Shown: piece by piece, positions 42,603 through 51,291 of the stretch
Layout: each line of letters starts with the position of its first letter
Position numbering within the stretch: position 1 is the stretch's first letter
Position numbers and translations under genes: made by a program
Notes under the pieces: generated by a model
Told to the model about the DNA's origin: nothing
Database searches by the model: none
Seen by the model: the letters and a program-made list of their open reading frames with translations, nothing else
Assembly (NCBI RefSeq): GCF_027213645.1
Contig: NZ_JAPWGL010000002.1
Coordinates: 992,001-1,056,000, forward strand
Source of the DNA: Pedobacter rhodius
GTDB taxonomy: Bacteria > Bacteroidota > Bacteroidia > Sphingobacteriales > Sphingobacteriaceae
DNA length: 64,000 bases
Reading direction: 5' to 3'

Positions 42603-42935
42603 TTAATGGCCCATAAAATCTGATTGATCAGGAATGGTTACTTCGATATCGCCATTGATAACCACACACTGACAACCTAACCGGGATGTAATTCTTGGGC
42701 GTACTGCCCTATCGATAAAATCTTCTTCTTTATCAGAAATTTCTTCGATATTATCCATACCCTTAGTTACGTAAACATGGCAGGTACTGCAGCCGCAAAC
42801 ACCACCGCAGTTGTGTTGTAATTCGATTCCGTTATCAAGACAAACATCTAAAACAGATTCTCCGGCAGCAATAGGCAATTCTACTGATTCGTGATCTGCT
42901 TCTTCAAAATTTATTTTAAGTTTAAAAATGCTCAT
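42603..42935 (-). CDS. fdx: 2Fe-2S ferredoxin (ISC type)
   Basis: 110 aa from ATG 42935 (an in-frame TTG at 42947 would add four residues). The cluster ligands are C43-x5-C49-x2-C52 in HNCGGVCGCSTCHVYV and a fourth Cys in SRLGCQCVV. AVRPRITSRLGCQ and the end TIPDQSDFMGH fit the adrenodoxin/ISC ferredoxin group. It supplies electrons for Fe-S assembly or other pathways. Next to iscX. Confidence 0.9.
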   Translation of the reverse strand: MSIFKLKINFEEADHESVELPIAAGESVLDVCLDNGIELQHNCGGVCGCSTCHVYVTKGMDNIEEISDKEEDFIDRAVRPRITSRLGCQCVVINGDIEVTIPDQSDFMGH

Positions 42936-42974
42936 AATATTCTGCAAAAGTAATAAGCAAAAGCGGCAATTGTA

Positions 42975-43739
42975 CTATTTATGTACTAATTTAATGCTGT
43001 TGCTTAATGTTTGATAAATTTCCTGCAATTCAGGCAGGTCTGCAAGCATTGTTAAATGCTTATTTATGGTACTTTCATCATTCCTGAACGCAGGGCCGGT
43101 TTGCACATTTTCCGGCAAATCGACCATTGCCTTATCGGCAGTTTCGGCTATTAAAGGTCTGATGATATCGAAATTCAAATCATTTTTTGTCAGGATTTGA
43201 TTTGATAAAGCATATAAGTGATTGGTAAAGTTACAGGCAAAAACCGCAGCAAGGTGTAATACTTTTCTTTTCGCCCCATCTACTTCATGTACATTACTGC
43301 TGAGCTTTTTTGCTAATCGGTTTAAAACTTCAAGTTGACTATCGTCAGAAGCCTCTAAACAAAGTGGAATCGTTTTAAAATTAACTTCCTTACTTTTTGA
43401 AAAGGTTTGCAAAGGATAAAAAACACCTGTATTTTTAATAAATTCAGAAAGAACCTTTACATCTGTTGTACCCGATGTATGAACAACTAAGCCTTCTGCA
43501 GCTGCCAAATGGCTGGCCACCTCGCTGATTGCATCATCCTTAACCGCAATAATGTATAAATCTGCTTTATGGTTAATATCCGAAAAGCTGCTTATCGGTT
43601 CGGCATTTACCTTTTCGGCAAGTGTAATGGCATTTGTTAAATCCCGGCTAAAAACCTGCACAATATTTTCACCCGCTGCTTTTAATGCAATGGCTAAATG
43701 TGTAGCAACATTTCCGGAACCTAATAAAACAATATTCAT
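42975..43739 (-). CDS. DUF2520 domain protein with Rossmann NADP-binding fold
   Basis: 254 aa. The N-terminal NAD(P)-binding loop is VLLGSGNVATHLAIAL (GxGNVA pattern). Then VVHTSGTTDVKVL, FYPLQTFSK and VFACNFTNHLYAL are the Rossmann-like/DUF2520 hallmarks (FHP/FYPLQTF). These proteins resemble ketopantoate reductase-type enzymes, but no substrate is established. It begins 3 bp after ccmF ends on the same strand, so it is probably cotranscribed. Confidence 0.85.
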   Translation of the reverse strand: MNIVLLGSGNVATHLAIALKAAGENIVQVFSRDLTNAITLAEKVNAEPISSFSDINHKADLYIIAVKDDAISEVASHLAAAEGLVVHTSGTTDVKVLSEFIKNTGVFYPLQTFSKSKEVNFKTIPLCLEASDDSQLEVLNRLAKKLSSNVHEVDGAKRKVLHLAAVFACNFTNHLYALSNQILTKNDLNFDIIRPLIAETADKAMVDLPENVQTGPAFRNDESTINKHLTMLADLPELQEIYQTLSNSIKLVHK

Positions 43740-43742
43740 TTC

Positions 43743-46208
43743 CTATGCCGTTTTAGCTTCTTTTCGTCTTCTAAAAATCGACAATAAGAAACCAATAACC
43801 ATTATAATTGTACCGGCCCAGTAAAGGTTAATGTAAGGGAATTCAATCGCTTTAAATACAACCCAATCTTTAGCCTGTTGCGGTTTTTCAAAAATCTGCA
43901 ATTCTACTTTTTTCTCATCAGGTAACACCCTTGAGAAACGGAATTTTAAATCCAGTTCATCAAGCTTACGTGCAAAATCGAAGGTATTATTTCCTTTAAT
44001 TAAAAAGATTGGTTCGGTATTGTAAATTTTACCACTTGCATTAATTTCTAATGGTAAGCCAACTGCAAAATCGCCTTTAGCTAAAGCTAAATCTTTAGCT
44101 TTTGGCTGATTATTCAGTGCCTTCACGGTTACAATACCACTTGAAGTATGAATGGTATCGCCTGCAGAAACCTTTACGATACGTGGTGCCTTATAATTTT
44201 CATCATCAGAATGCCCTTCGTGGTCATCATGCGAAGTTTTCTTAATTGCAGCACTCGTGATATGGGTATACACATCGTAAGTTAAATAATGTTTTGTATC
44301 AGGCGAAGCAATCAAACCCATTTTTTCATTATCCTGAACATGCGGGTGCAGGTTGAAATCTTCTTTCAGCTTACCTTCATCATTATAAACTTTAAAATTA
44401 AGTTCATAAATTGTATTAGGCGCTTCAGTAGTATCACTAACATATGTTACCGTATACTTACCCATTTTTTTAGGCTCGTTTTTGTATAACATGATGTTTT
44501 CACCCGGCTTTTCAGTCTTTTCGAAATCCTTAACAGGTATAAAATTATTGGTATTTATAGATAATGGCTTGTTTGTAGCCGCTGAAATCAGGGCACCTAA
44601 AATTAAGAATGCAAAACCGATATGTGCAATTGCAGAACCTGCTAATTTTGCCTTTCCACCAAATGCAGTGTATAATATAGTTGCATTAGATAAAATGGCA
44701 AACAAACAGCTGAAAGTGATTAAAATATACATGGTATTGGTATAGATACCTGCCACATATACCAAAGCACCTGTTAAAACAATTGCGAATAAAATAGCAG
44801 AAACTAAACTGCTGTAAAATTTACGGGGGTCGGTTCTTTTATATTTTAAATACTGTGAGAAACCCGAAATTAATGTAATTAAAACCGCAAATGGGGCCTG
44901 CCATTGGTTATAATATTTAACGGCATCAATAGGCGGAGAAAACTTGGTTCCAAAAGCCTTATTAAATACAGGAACAGACGTAGAAAATATCACCTGAATA
45001 CAGGCCACGGTAACAACCAATGCGCCAATAAACATCCAGAATTCGCGGGAATACGTTTCTTCATCCTTAGTTGTAATCGGCAATTCTTTCCATCGTAAAA
45101 CGATAAGTACAATAGCCATAACAGCAAATACAACGTTGTACAATATCAGGTGTCCGAACATACCCATATCGGTAAAGGAGTGCACTGAAGTATCACCTAA
45201 AATTCCGCTTCGGGTTAAGAAAGATGCATAAAGCACCAACAGGAAACTTAAGAAAACCAAGGCAATTGCCGTAAAGTAAGCATGACCTGTATTTTTATAG
45301 GCAATCATTACGTGTACTGCACCAATTAAGGTTAACCATGGAATTAGTGAGGCATTTTCAACCGGGTCCCAGGCCCAGAAACCACCAAAGTTTAAGGCCT
45401 CATAAGCCCAGAAAGAACCCATAATGATACCCGTTCCTAAAACCATAACCGCAAAAAGCGTCCATGGCATTGCAGGTTTAATCCACTCATTATATCGTTT
45501 TTGCCAAAGGGCAGCAATACCATAAGCGAAAGGCACTACCATACTTGCAAAACCTAAAAACAAGGTTGGTGGGTGAATAACCATCCAATAGTTTTGCAAT
45601 AATGGATTTAAACCTCTGCCGTCAGTAATAAATTTTAGATAATTGGCAAAGTTTTCAGGATTAGCGAAAACTACTGGCGCCATCGATTTTAGATCGAGGG
45701 ATTCCCTTAAAAGAATAAACGGAGAGCTTCCTATGCGTTCGCCAAAAATCTCAACCCCTAACATCATTGATGTTAAAAACACCTGCGAAAAGGCAACAAC
45801 CGTCATTACCGGGCGTTCCCATGTTTTAGCTCTCCAAATTAAAAGGCCACCCAAAAATGATTGCCAGAAAGCCCATAACCAAAAACTTCCTTCTTGTCCT
45901 TCCCAAAAAGCAGAAACAATATAATAGATTGGAAGTTGTTTTGACGAATGCCAGTAAACGTAACTATACTCATTGTAGTGACCTAAAATGAGGTAAAATA
46001 AAGTTACACCAATACCTATAATACTTGCCCAGTTAACCAAAAATCCAATTCTACCAAGGTTTCTCCAGGATTTATCTTCTAAATTTTTCTCGCGACTGGC
46101 ATAAAAGTATGCAATTGTTGAAAGTAACGATGCACTAAACGCCAACACAATGAAAAACTGTCCGATTTTACCCGGCAACAGGTTTTCGCCTATAAATTGA
46201 ATATCCAT
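43743..46208 (-). CDS. ccmF: Cytochrome c heme lyase subunit CcmF
   Basis: 821 aa with about 14 membrane segments. The tryptophan-rich heme-handling motif is FGGFWAWDPVENASLIPWL (about 260-280). YSYVYWHSSKQLPIYY and WMVIHPPTLFLGF supply other CcmF features and His ligands. A large periplasmic domain precedes the last helix (about 790-810). It joins heme from CcmE to apocytochrome c. It is 3 bp downstream of ccmE. CcmH and CcmG are not adjacent. Confidence 0.93.
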   Translation of the reverse strand: MDIQFIGENLLPGKIGQFFIVLAFSASLLSTIAYFYASREKNLEDKSWRNLGRIGFLVNWASIIGIGVTLFYLILGHYNEYSYVYWHSSKQLPIYYIVSAFWEGQEGSFWLWAFWQSFLGGLLIWRAKTWERPVMTVVAFSQVFLTSMMLGVEIFGERIGSSPFILLRESLDLKSMAPVVFANPENFANYLKFITDGRGLNPLLQNYWMVIHPPTLFLGFASMVVPFAYGIAALWQKRYNEWIKPAMPWTLFAVMVLGTGIIMGSFWAYEALNFGGFWAWDPVENASLIPWLTLIGAVHVMIAYKNTGHAYFTAIALVFLSFLLVLYASFLTRSGILGDTSVHSFTDMGMFGHLILYNVVFAVMAIVLIVLRWKELPITTKDEETYSREFWMFIGALVVTVACIQVIFSTSVPVFNKAFGTKFSPPIDAVKYYNQWQAPFAVLITLISGFSQYLKYKRTDPRKFYSSLVSAILFAIVLTGALVYVAGIYTNTMYILITFSCLFAILSNATILYTAFGGKAKLAGSAIAHIGFAFLILGALISAATNKPLSINTNNFIPVKDFEKTEKPGENIMLYKNEPKKMGKYTVTYVSDTTEAPNTIYELNFKVYNDEGKLKEDFNLHPHVQDNEKMGLIASPDTKHYLTYDVYTHITSAAIKKTSHDDHEGHSDDENYKAPRIVKVSAGDTIHTSSGIVTVKALNNQPKAKDLALAKGDFAVGLPLEINASGKIYNTEPIFLIKGNNTFDFARKLDELDLKFRFSRVLPDEKKVELQIFEKPQQAKDWVVFKAIEFPYINLYWAGTIIMVIGFLLSIFRRRKEAKTA

Positions 46209-46211
46209 TAA

Positions 46212-46646
46212 TTAATTATATTTTTTCTCGCCGTACTTCCCTGCTTCATCAACCTTACCATCTTTATTGATTTCAACAAGGTTATCATTATATTTTGAAG
46301 GGCATTTCATTAAAATTTTCGACGCATAGAACTTGTCCTTATCCATTTTACCGATTAGAACCAGCTTTTCAGACTTTTCAAAATCCTGAGGTTTTGTACC
46401 ACTATAAATCACTTCACGAATTACGCCTTTTTCATCCTTCATATAAAAAGAGAAATGATTGGCATCTTTAACTGCATCATAATAGGTACCTTGAGATTTA
46501 TCCCAATAGCCCATCACGTGCTCTTCTTTATCAGAGCTTGCAGCTTCGCTGAAATTAGAATAGGTATCTGTATTGGCATTTAAGCTAAATAAGATTCCAA
46601 CAGAAATCGCAATGGTAATTAATCCGATTATTGCACTTTTTTTCAT
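46212..46646 (-). CDS. ccmE: Heme chaperone CcmE, CxxxY variant
   Basis: 144 aa. One membrane helix (about 5-23), then an OB-fold periplasmic domain with HFSFYMKDEKGVIREVIYSG, PQDFEKSEKLVLIGKM and FYASKILMKCPSKY. In the classical protein a His in HxxxY binds heme covalently. Here the motif is C115-P-S-K-Y119, so Cys replaces His, as known for the CxxxY class of CcmE. Heme is therefore probably attached through Cys. It lies with ccmF. Confidence 0.92.
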   Translation of the reverse strand: MKKSAIIGLITIAISVGILFSLNANTDTYSNFSEAASSDKEEHVMGYWDKSQGTYYDAVKDANHFSFYMKDEKGVIREVIYSGTKPQDFEKSEKLVLIGKMDKDKFYASKILMKCPSKYNDNLVEINKDGKVDEAGKYGEKKYN

Positions 46647-46908
46647 TTTAATGTATTGTTCTAAAAGCCGGCAACAAAGATAGAAAAATAGGCTTAGCGA
46701 ACATTCTTTTACATTTTTCTTGTCTTTATATTGACAATTAGCTGATAGATTTAAGCTTATAAAAATACTTTAAATGTTTATTTATAATTGTTCTAAATAT
46801 ATTGTGAATTATCAGGCAACTATAAACAAAAGTTAAAAGTTTAATTATTAAGTTTGAGGCATCAGATAATAATTCCTTGTACAATTTTGATAACTTAAAT
46901 CGGATAAA

Positions 46909-47589
46909 ATGAACCCTAAACAGTTCTACAAACTTTTACTATTTATTTTTTTAATACCAATGCTAAGTTCTTGCTTCGAGGTAATTGAAGAAATTACCAT
47001 GCGCAACAATGGAACTGGCGACGTTATTTTAACAATAAACCTAAGCCAGAGCAAAACTAAAGTAGCATCTGTTATGCTTCTGGACAGTGTTCAAGGTTAT
47101 AAAGTACCCAGTAAACAAAAAATTCAGCAGGAGTTGGGTGAAGCTGTAGCTTATCTCAAAAAATCGGAAGGGATTTCGAATGTAAAAAGTACAAGCGATT
47201 TTAATAACTATATCGCCACCATTAGTTTTACTTTCAAAGATGTCTCAAATATTAACAACATCACAAAAAACATCTTGGCACAGCAGAAAATAAAGGCTGC
47301 GAACACTTCATCTTACAGTTTTAATAAAGCAACGAAAACTTTTACCAGAAAATACCAGGCTGTGGCCACCGCGAAAACAGAATTCAATAAACTAAAAAGT
47401 AAGGATAAGGCGGTTTTCAACGGTGCAAACTATACCAGCATTTATCGTTTCGAATCTCCTGTAATAAGTACAACAAATTCAGCATCCAATCTGTCAAAAT
47501 CTAAAAAAGCCGTGATGCTGAAAAGCAGCATTATGGATTTAATAAATGGAAAAATTAACGTTTCCAATCAAATACAGCTATCTAAATAA
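46909..47589 (+). CDS. Lipoprotein of unknown function
   Basis: 226 aa. Lipoprotein signal ending LSSC (MNPKQFYKLLLFIFLIPMLS, Cys about 22). The mature part begins with an acidic strand (FEVIEEITMRNNGTGDVIL) and has helical and strand segments including ATISFTFKDVSNIN. No recognised family. Its stop is 1 bp from the start of the next exported protein, so the two are likely an operon. Confidence 0.75.
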   Translation: MNPKQFYKLLLFIFLIPMLSSCFEVIEEITMRNNGTGDVILTINLSQSKTKVASVMLLDSVQGYKVPSKQKIQQELGEAVAYLKKSEGISNVKSTSDFNNYIATISFTFKDVSNINNITKNILAQQKIKAANTSSYSFNKATKTFTRKYQAVATAKTEFNKLKSKDKAVFNGANYTSIYRFESPVISTTNSASNLSKSKKAVMLKSSIMDLINGKINVSNQIQLSK

Positions 47590-47590
47590 C

Positions 47591-49666
47591 ATGAAGAAAA
47601 TTCTAATTGCAATCCCCCTCCTATTTCTCGCCAAGCTAAATTACGCTCAGGATTTGGTTAAGAAAATTCCGGCAAATGCTTTCACGGTTGCCACTATAAA
47701 AGGTGATAATGTTTTCAAACTAATGTTTGTAAAAGATTTTAACGAGTCTTTTGTAGGCAAAAAGCTATTAACAGAGACCTCTAAATCACTTGATAAAAAC
47801 TTTACCAGCATTGAAGATTTTGGGATAAACCTGGAAAATAATATGTACTATTTTAATCAGTTGAGCGATAGTATAACTTACAACTGCTTTCTTATTCCAA
47901 TAAAAGATGCCACAAAATTTGAAAACCTGGTTAACGATAAAGATAAAAAAATTAGAACTGATGGCGATGTGAAAACGATGATTTTGCCTGATAGTACTGG
48001 CCTCATCAAATGGAATAACCGCATGATGTATTTCGTTACCGGTAGCATCAGAAGTTCTTTTTTTGCCGATTCTGCGAAATCTGCAAAGTATGGAATTAAG
48101 GAAATCAGGTATCAAAATAATTATGATGAGACCGCAATGGTTGATGGCGTTGCAACTGTTACAACAGATTCTGCTATGGTCAGTACAGCCGAGCCCATGG
48201 TGGAAGTTATTGCTCCGCCCGCCGCTGAGGGCTGGACGGTTTATCCGCCAATAAATAAGCAAACAATTAATAAAAGCAAGGCTGGTACAAAAAAAAATCC
48301 GAAAAAGAAAGCTGCGAAAAAAAGTACAGCGAAGAAAAAATCTGCTGTTAAACCTAAAAAAACAACACGTACACGGAAATCAGACATTAATGTTCCTGCC
48401 GATGATAATTTTACAACGACCGGCAGTGAGGCTGATAGCGTTGCCACAGCAATAAGTGCCGACGACCAATACGATGAATATCAAAAAGAAAGAGCAGAAC
48501 AAGATGCCAGGAAAAAGCAATTAGCTTTTGTGTGGATGAGCGCCCAGGCCGATAAAATTTTCAATTCAAATTACGAATCTATTGAAAATAACAAATCTTA
48601 TTCAGCGAGTTTAGACAACAAAGCCATTGCTGAACTTTGGGTTTCCAGTATACAAGATGCATATAACTCAATTGCACCAGAATTTGGCACTTATGGAAGG
48701 TCAGGGATTTTAAAAGGTTATGGCAGTTTAAATGCGAAACTTTATATGGATAAAACCAGTTTCCGCATTTCTACAGGTTTAGAACTGGCTAAAGAACAAG
48801 CCGATGCTTACAAGAAAATAATGAACAGGAAATTAAATAAGAAATTCCTGAAATATGTAAACAGCGACAAAGCAATTGGCTTTATGGGTTATTCTATCGA
48901 TACCAAGGCCTATCTGGAAGAATTTCCGAAACTGATGAAGCAAACTTACGGCTCGTTTCTTGGAAAAAACATGGAAGAGGAAATTGAATTAGGTACGGAT
49001 TTATTCTCGCTTTTATTAGATGAAGAGGCTGTAAGCCAAGTTATTAAAGGCGATGCTTTATTTGTAATTAATGGTTTAAGTACAAAAGATGTTACTTATA
49101 CCACTTACGATTATGATGATGATTACAACAGAAAGGAAGTAACCAAAACCAAAAAAGAAACCTTGCCCGATTTCTTATTTATGTTTTCTTCGGAAGATAA
49201 TCGCCTGATGAATAAATTGATTAAATACGGCATAAATAAAAATTATGTTACTGTAAACGATAACATTTATAAAATTGAAGAGAAGAAAAGTCCGGTTGAT
49301 ATTTACTTTATGATAAAAGATGGTATTGTGTTTTTTGGTAATTCTTTTGCCGAATTGCAAAGCATCAGTAACAATAGTTTTAATTCAGCAATTAGCAAAA
49401 CACATAAAAACCTGCTGGCCAAAAATAACTTCAGCTTTTTATTTAATGCAAAAAATTTAGTGGGCAAAGTACCCACTGAAGAAATTGGTGGTGAAGAAAC
49501 GGCAAAGAAGTTTAATGAAACCTTGGGTAAAATGGGCAATGTTTACATGAAATCAAATCCAGTTAAGGGGAATGTGGTTTCCGCTGATATCAGTGCTGAA
49601 ATTCCAAACGGGCATGAAAATGCGTTAAAGTATTTGTTCTCGTTGATTGAAAATGCAGCTAAATAA
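47591..49666 (+). CDS. Exported DUF4836-like protein with a Lys-rich insert
   Basis: 691 aa from MKKILIAIPLLFLAKLNYAQ (Sec signal); the longer in-frame start at 47546 would mask it. The mature sequence resembles DUF4836 (KIPANAFTVATIKGDNVFKL). An unusual segment at about residues 227-265 is a Lys/Ala/Pro tract (KKNPKKKAAKKSTAKKKSAV and onward), reminiscent of histone H1 tails. A sister gene at 49762-51108 shares the YDYDDDY / YDYNDDF region. Envelope location is likely; function unknown. Confidence 0.75.
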   Translation: MKKILIAIPLLFLAKLNYAQDLVKKIPANAFTVATIKGDNVFKLMFVKDFNESFVGKKLLTETSKSLDKNFTSIEDFGINLENNMYYFNQLSDSITYNCFLIPIKDATKFENLVNDKDKKIRTDGDVKTMILPDSTGLIKWNNRMMYFVTGSIRSSFFADSAKSAKYGIKEIRYQNNYDETAMVDGVATVTTDSAMVSTAEPMVEVIAPPAAEGWTVYPPINKQTINKSKAGTKKNPKKKAAKKSTAKKKSAVKPKKTTRTRKSDINVPADDNFTTTGSEADSVATAISADDQYDEYQKERAEQDARKKQLAFVWMSAQADKIFNSNYESIENNKSYSASLDNKAIAELWVSSIQDAYNSIAPEFGTYGRSGILKGYGSLNAKLYMDKTSFRISTGLELAKEQADAYKKIMNRKLNKKFLKYVNSDKAIGFMGYSIDTKAYLEEFPKLMKQTYGSFLGKNMEEEIELGTDLFSLLLDEEAVSQVIKGDALFVINGLSTKDVTYTTYDYDDDYNRKEVTKTKKETLPDFLFMFSSEDNRLMNKLIKYGINKNYVTVNDNIYKIEEKKSPVDIYFMIKDGIVFFGNSFAELQSISNNSFNSAISKTHKNLLAKNNFSFLFNAKNLVGKVPTEEIGGEETAKKFNETLGKMGNVYMKSNPVKGNVVSADISAEIPNGHENALKYLFSLIENAAK

Positions 49667-49669
49667 CAA

Positions 49670-49738
49670 TGCCACGGAAACACAGAAATCACTGAATAAA
49701 AAGAAAAAAATTCTATGGTCATCCGTGTTTCCGTGGCA
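49670..49738. repeat. Inverted pair TGCCACGGAAACAC ... GTGTTTCCGTGGCA
   Basis: Perfect 14-bp arms (49670-49683 and 49725-49738) with a 41-nt loop fill the spacer between the two DUF4836-like genes. The left arm starts 4 bp after the stop codon. The words match the spacer-repeat pattern rather than a terminator, as no T-run follows. Confidence 0.75.
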
Positions 49739-49761
49739 AAATCTTTTATTGGAATAAGCTC

Positions 49762-51108
49762 ATGAAGAAATTTTTAAAAATAACAGCAGTGATACTACTA
49801 TCACTGCTTATTTTTTTCGCAGGAACTTTTAAATACAGGCAATACCGTGCAAACCAGGTTTCAATTCCGAAGAATACCAATTCCATAATAAAAGTTGGTA
49901 TTGATGATATTTATAAAAGCCTTGTTGGTAATATGATTTCTAATCCTGGTTTTTATTTTAAATCTGATTTAAAAAAAGATGCGAAATCAAAGTTTGATGG
50001 TCTTGAACATGGCTTAAAAATCCCCGCAAGTATCTATTTATACACCATTCAAAACCAACCAAAAACAGCATTATTTTCGCGACTGGAAATAAAAAACCTC
50101 AACACATTCGAGAATTTTCTGAGAAATGTACTTCAATTTAAAATCGAGAAGAAATCAGAGGGTTTGAATTGTGCAAAATCAAAGCCCGGAAATATTGCGA
50201 TTTACTATAACAGTAAGCACGCTGCATTTGTTGTATCAAATGAATCCGCAGATTTTGAATTGATACTGACTGATATTTTGAATCAGAAGAACTTTATAGA
50301 ATTGAATAAAAGCAATTTTAATGCAGTTAAAAAATCGACTGATCACCTTGCTATGTCAGATGGCGAACACTTTGCCGTTTTAAATTTCGACAACGGAAAG
50401 ATTAACTTTAATGACGAGTTCTTTTCTAAAATAATTATTCCTGCTGAAAAACCCTTGTATAGGCAAATCAGTAACCAAAGCGCAATTAGTTTCTGGCTAA
50501 ACGCAGATTTCAGAGCGATGCCAAAGCGGACATTAAAACTTAAAAATCTAAGCTTGGAGCGAGATAGTTTAATTAGGTATTATAAAGGATATGCTGATTT
50601 CGAATGGATAAATACCGTTCAGCAAACTGATTCTGTAATTACTTATGATTATAATGATGATTTTGAAAAAGTTGAAAAAGTAGCGCTGCAAAAAAGGGAA
50701 ATACCAAATATTGTTGTTAATGTTTCTGCTGATGCCAGGGGTTTGAAAAACTACTTAAACCGTAAGAACATTATCAATTTGGACAGCAACGTTATTAATA
50801 AATCGGTATTTCCTTTGTATAATGTTTTTGTTGGCGGTGATGATAAACAGCTTATTTTAAGTACCGGTAAATACCATAAATTCGATACAACTAAAGTGGC
50901 TACCAGGGATTTCTTTTCCTTAAACGTTAATTTTGAGCGGTTGAATAAACAAATTACATTACCCATTTTAACGCGATATTTCAGCAGTTTAACCTTTCTT
51001 GAAATTAAGGGCAAAGCGATTGGCAACGGAAAAATAAGCATGAATGGAAAGCTGGAAATGAAGAATAAAGATATCAATTCATTGTATCAGTTATTTAAAG
51101 GTTTGTAA
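49762..51108 (+). CDS. Exported DUF4836-like protein (paralogue)
   Basis: 448 aa with an N-terminal signal/anchor (MKKFLKITAVILLSLLIFFA). TVQQTDSVITYDYNDDFEKV and KREIPNIVVNVSADA parallel YTTYDYDDDYNRKEV and KKETLPDFLFMFSS in the preceding gene, so the two are paralogues. No catalytic motif is seen. Probably an envelope protein; it follows the paralogue after the inverted repeat. Confidence 0.7.
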   Translation: MKKFLKITAVILLSLLIFFAGTFKYRQYRANQVSIPKNTNSIIKVGIDDIYKSLVGNMISNPGFYFKSDLKKDAKSKFDGLEHGLKIPASIYLYTIQNQPKTALFSRLEIKNLNTFENFLRNVLQFKIEKKSEGLNCAKSKPGNIAIYYNSKHAAFVVSNESADFELILTDILNQKNFIELNKSNFNAVKKSTDHLAMSDGEHFAVLNFDNGKINFNDEFFSKIIIPAEKPLYRQISNQSAISFWLNADFRAMPKRTLKLKNLSLERDSLIRYYKGYADFEWINTVQQTDSVITYDYNDDFEKVEKVALQKREIPNIVVNVSADARGLKNYLNRKNIINLDSNVINKSVFPLYNVFVGGDDKQLILSTGKYHKFDTTKVATRDFFSLNVNFERLNKQITLPILTRYFSSLTFLEIKGKAIGNGKISMNGKLEMKNKDINSLYQLFKGL

Positions 51109-51220
51109 AATTCGTTTTCTAAAGAAATTTGCCAGCAAAAATCTATAAGGCTTAAAAAGATTGGAACGAAAGCCGACTGAATTTCCACTGCAATGTACAT
51201 AACCGTACTTTTCCAAAATA

Positions 51221-51256
51221 AAAAACCTTACAGATGTATACATCTGTAAGGTTTTT
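51221..51256. terminator. Bidirectional terminator, perfect 18-bp arms
   Basis: AAAAACCTTACAGATGTA (51221-51238) and TACATCTGTAAGGTTTTT (51239-51256) form a perfect palindrome between the convergent DUF4836-like gene and gdh, with A and T tails on both sides. Confidence 0.88.
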
Positions 51257-51291
51257 TCGCTTTAAGCTTTGGTCTTTAAGCTTTCAGCTAA

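Noticed and set aside
47546..47590. Upstream extension of the DUF4836-like gene
   Set aside because: It overlaps the end of the lipoprotein gene and would hide the signal peptide starting at 47591.
48241..48447. Antisense open frames opposite coding genes (for example opposite the Lys-rich tract, hisD, ccmF and gdh)
   Set aside because: They lie wholly on the other strand of well-supported genes and show no family motif.
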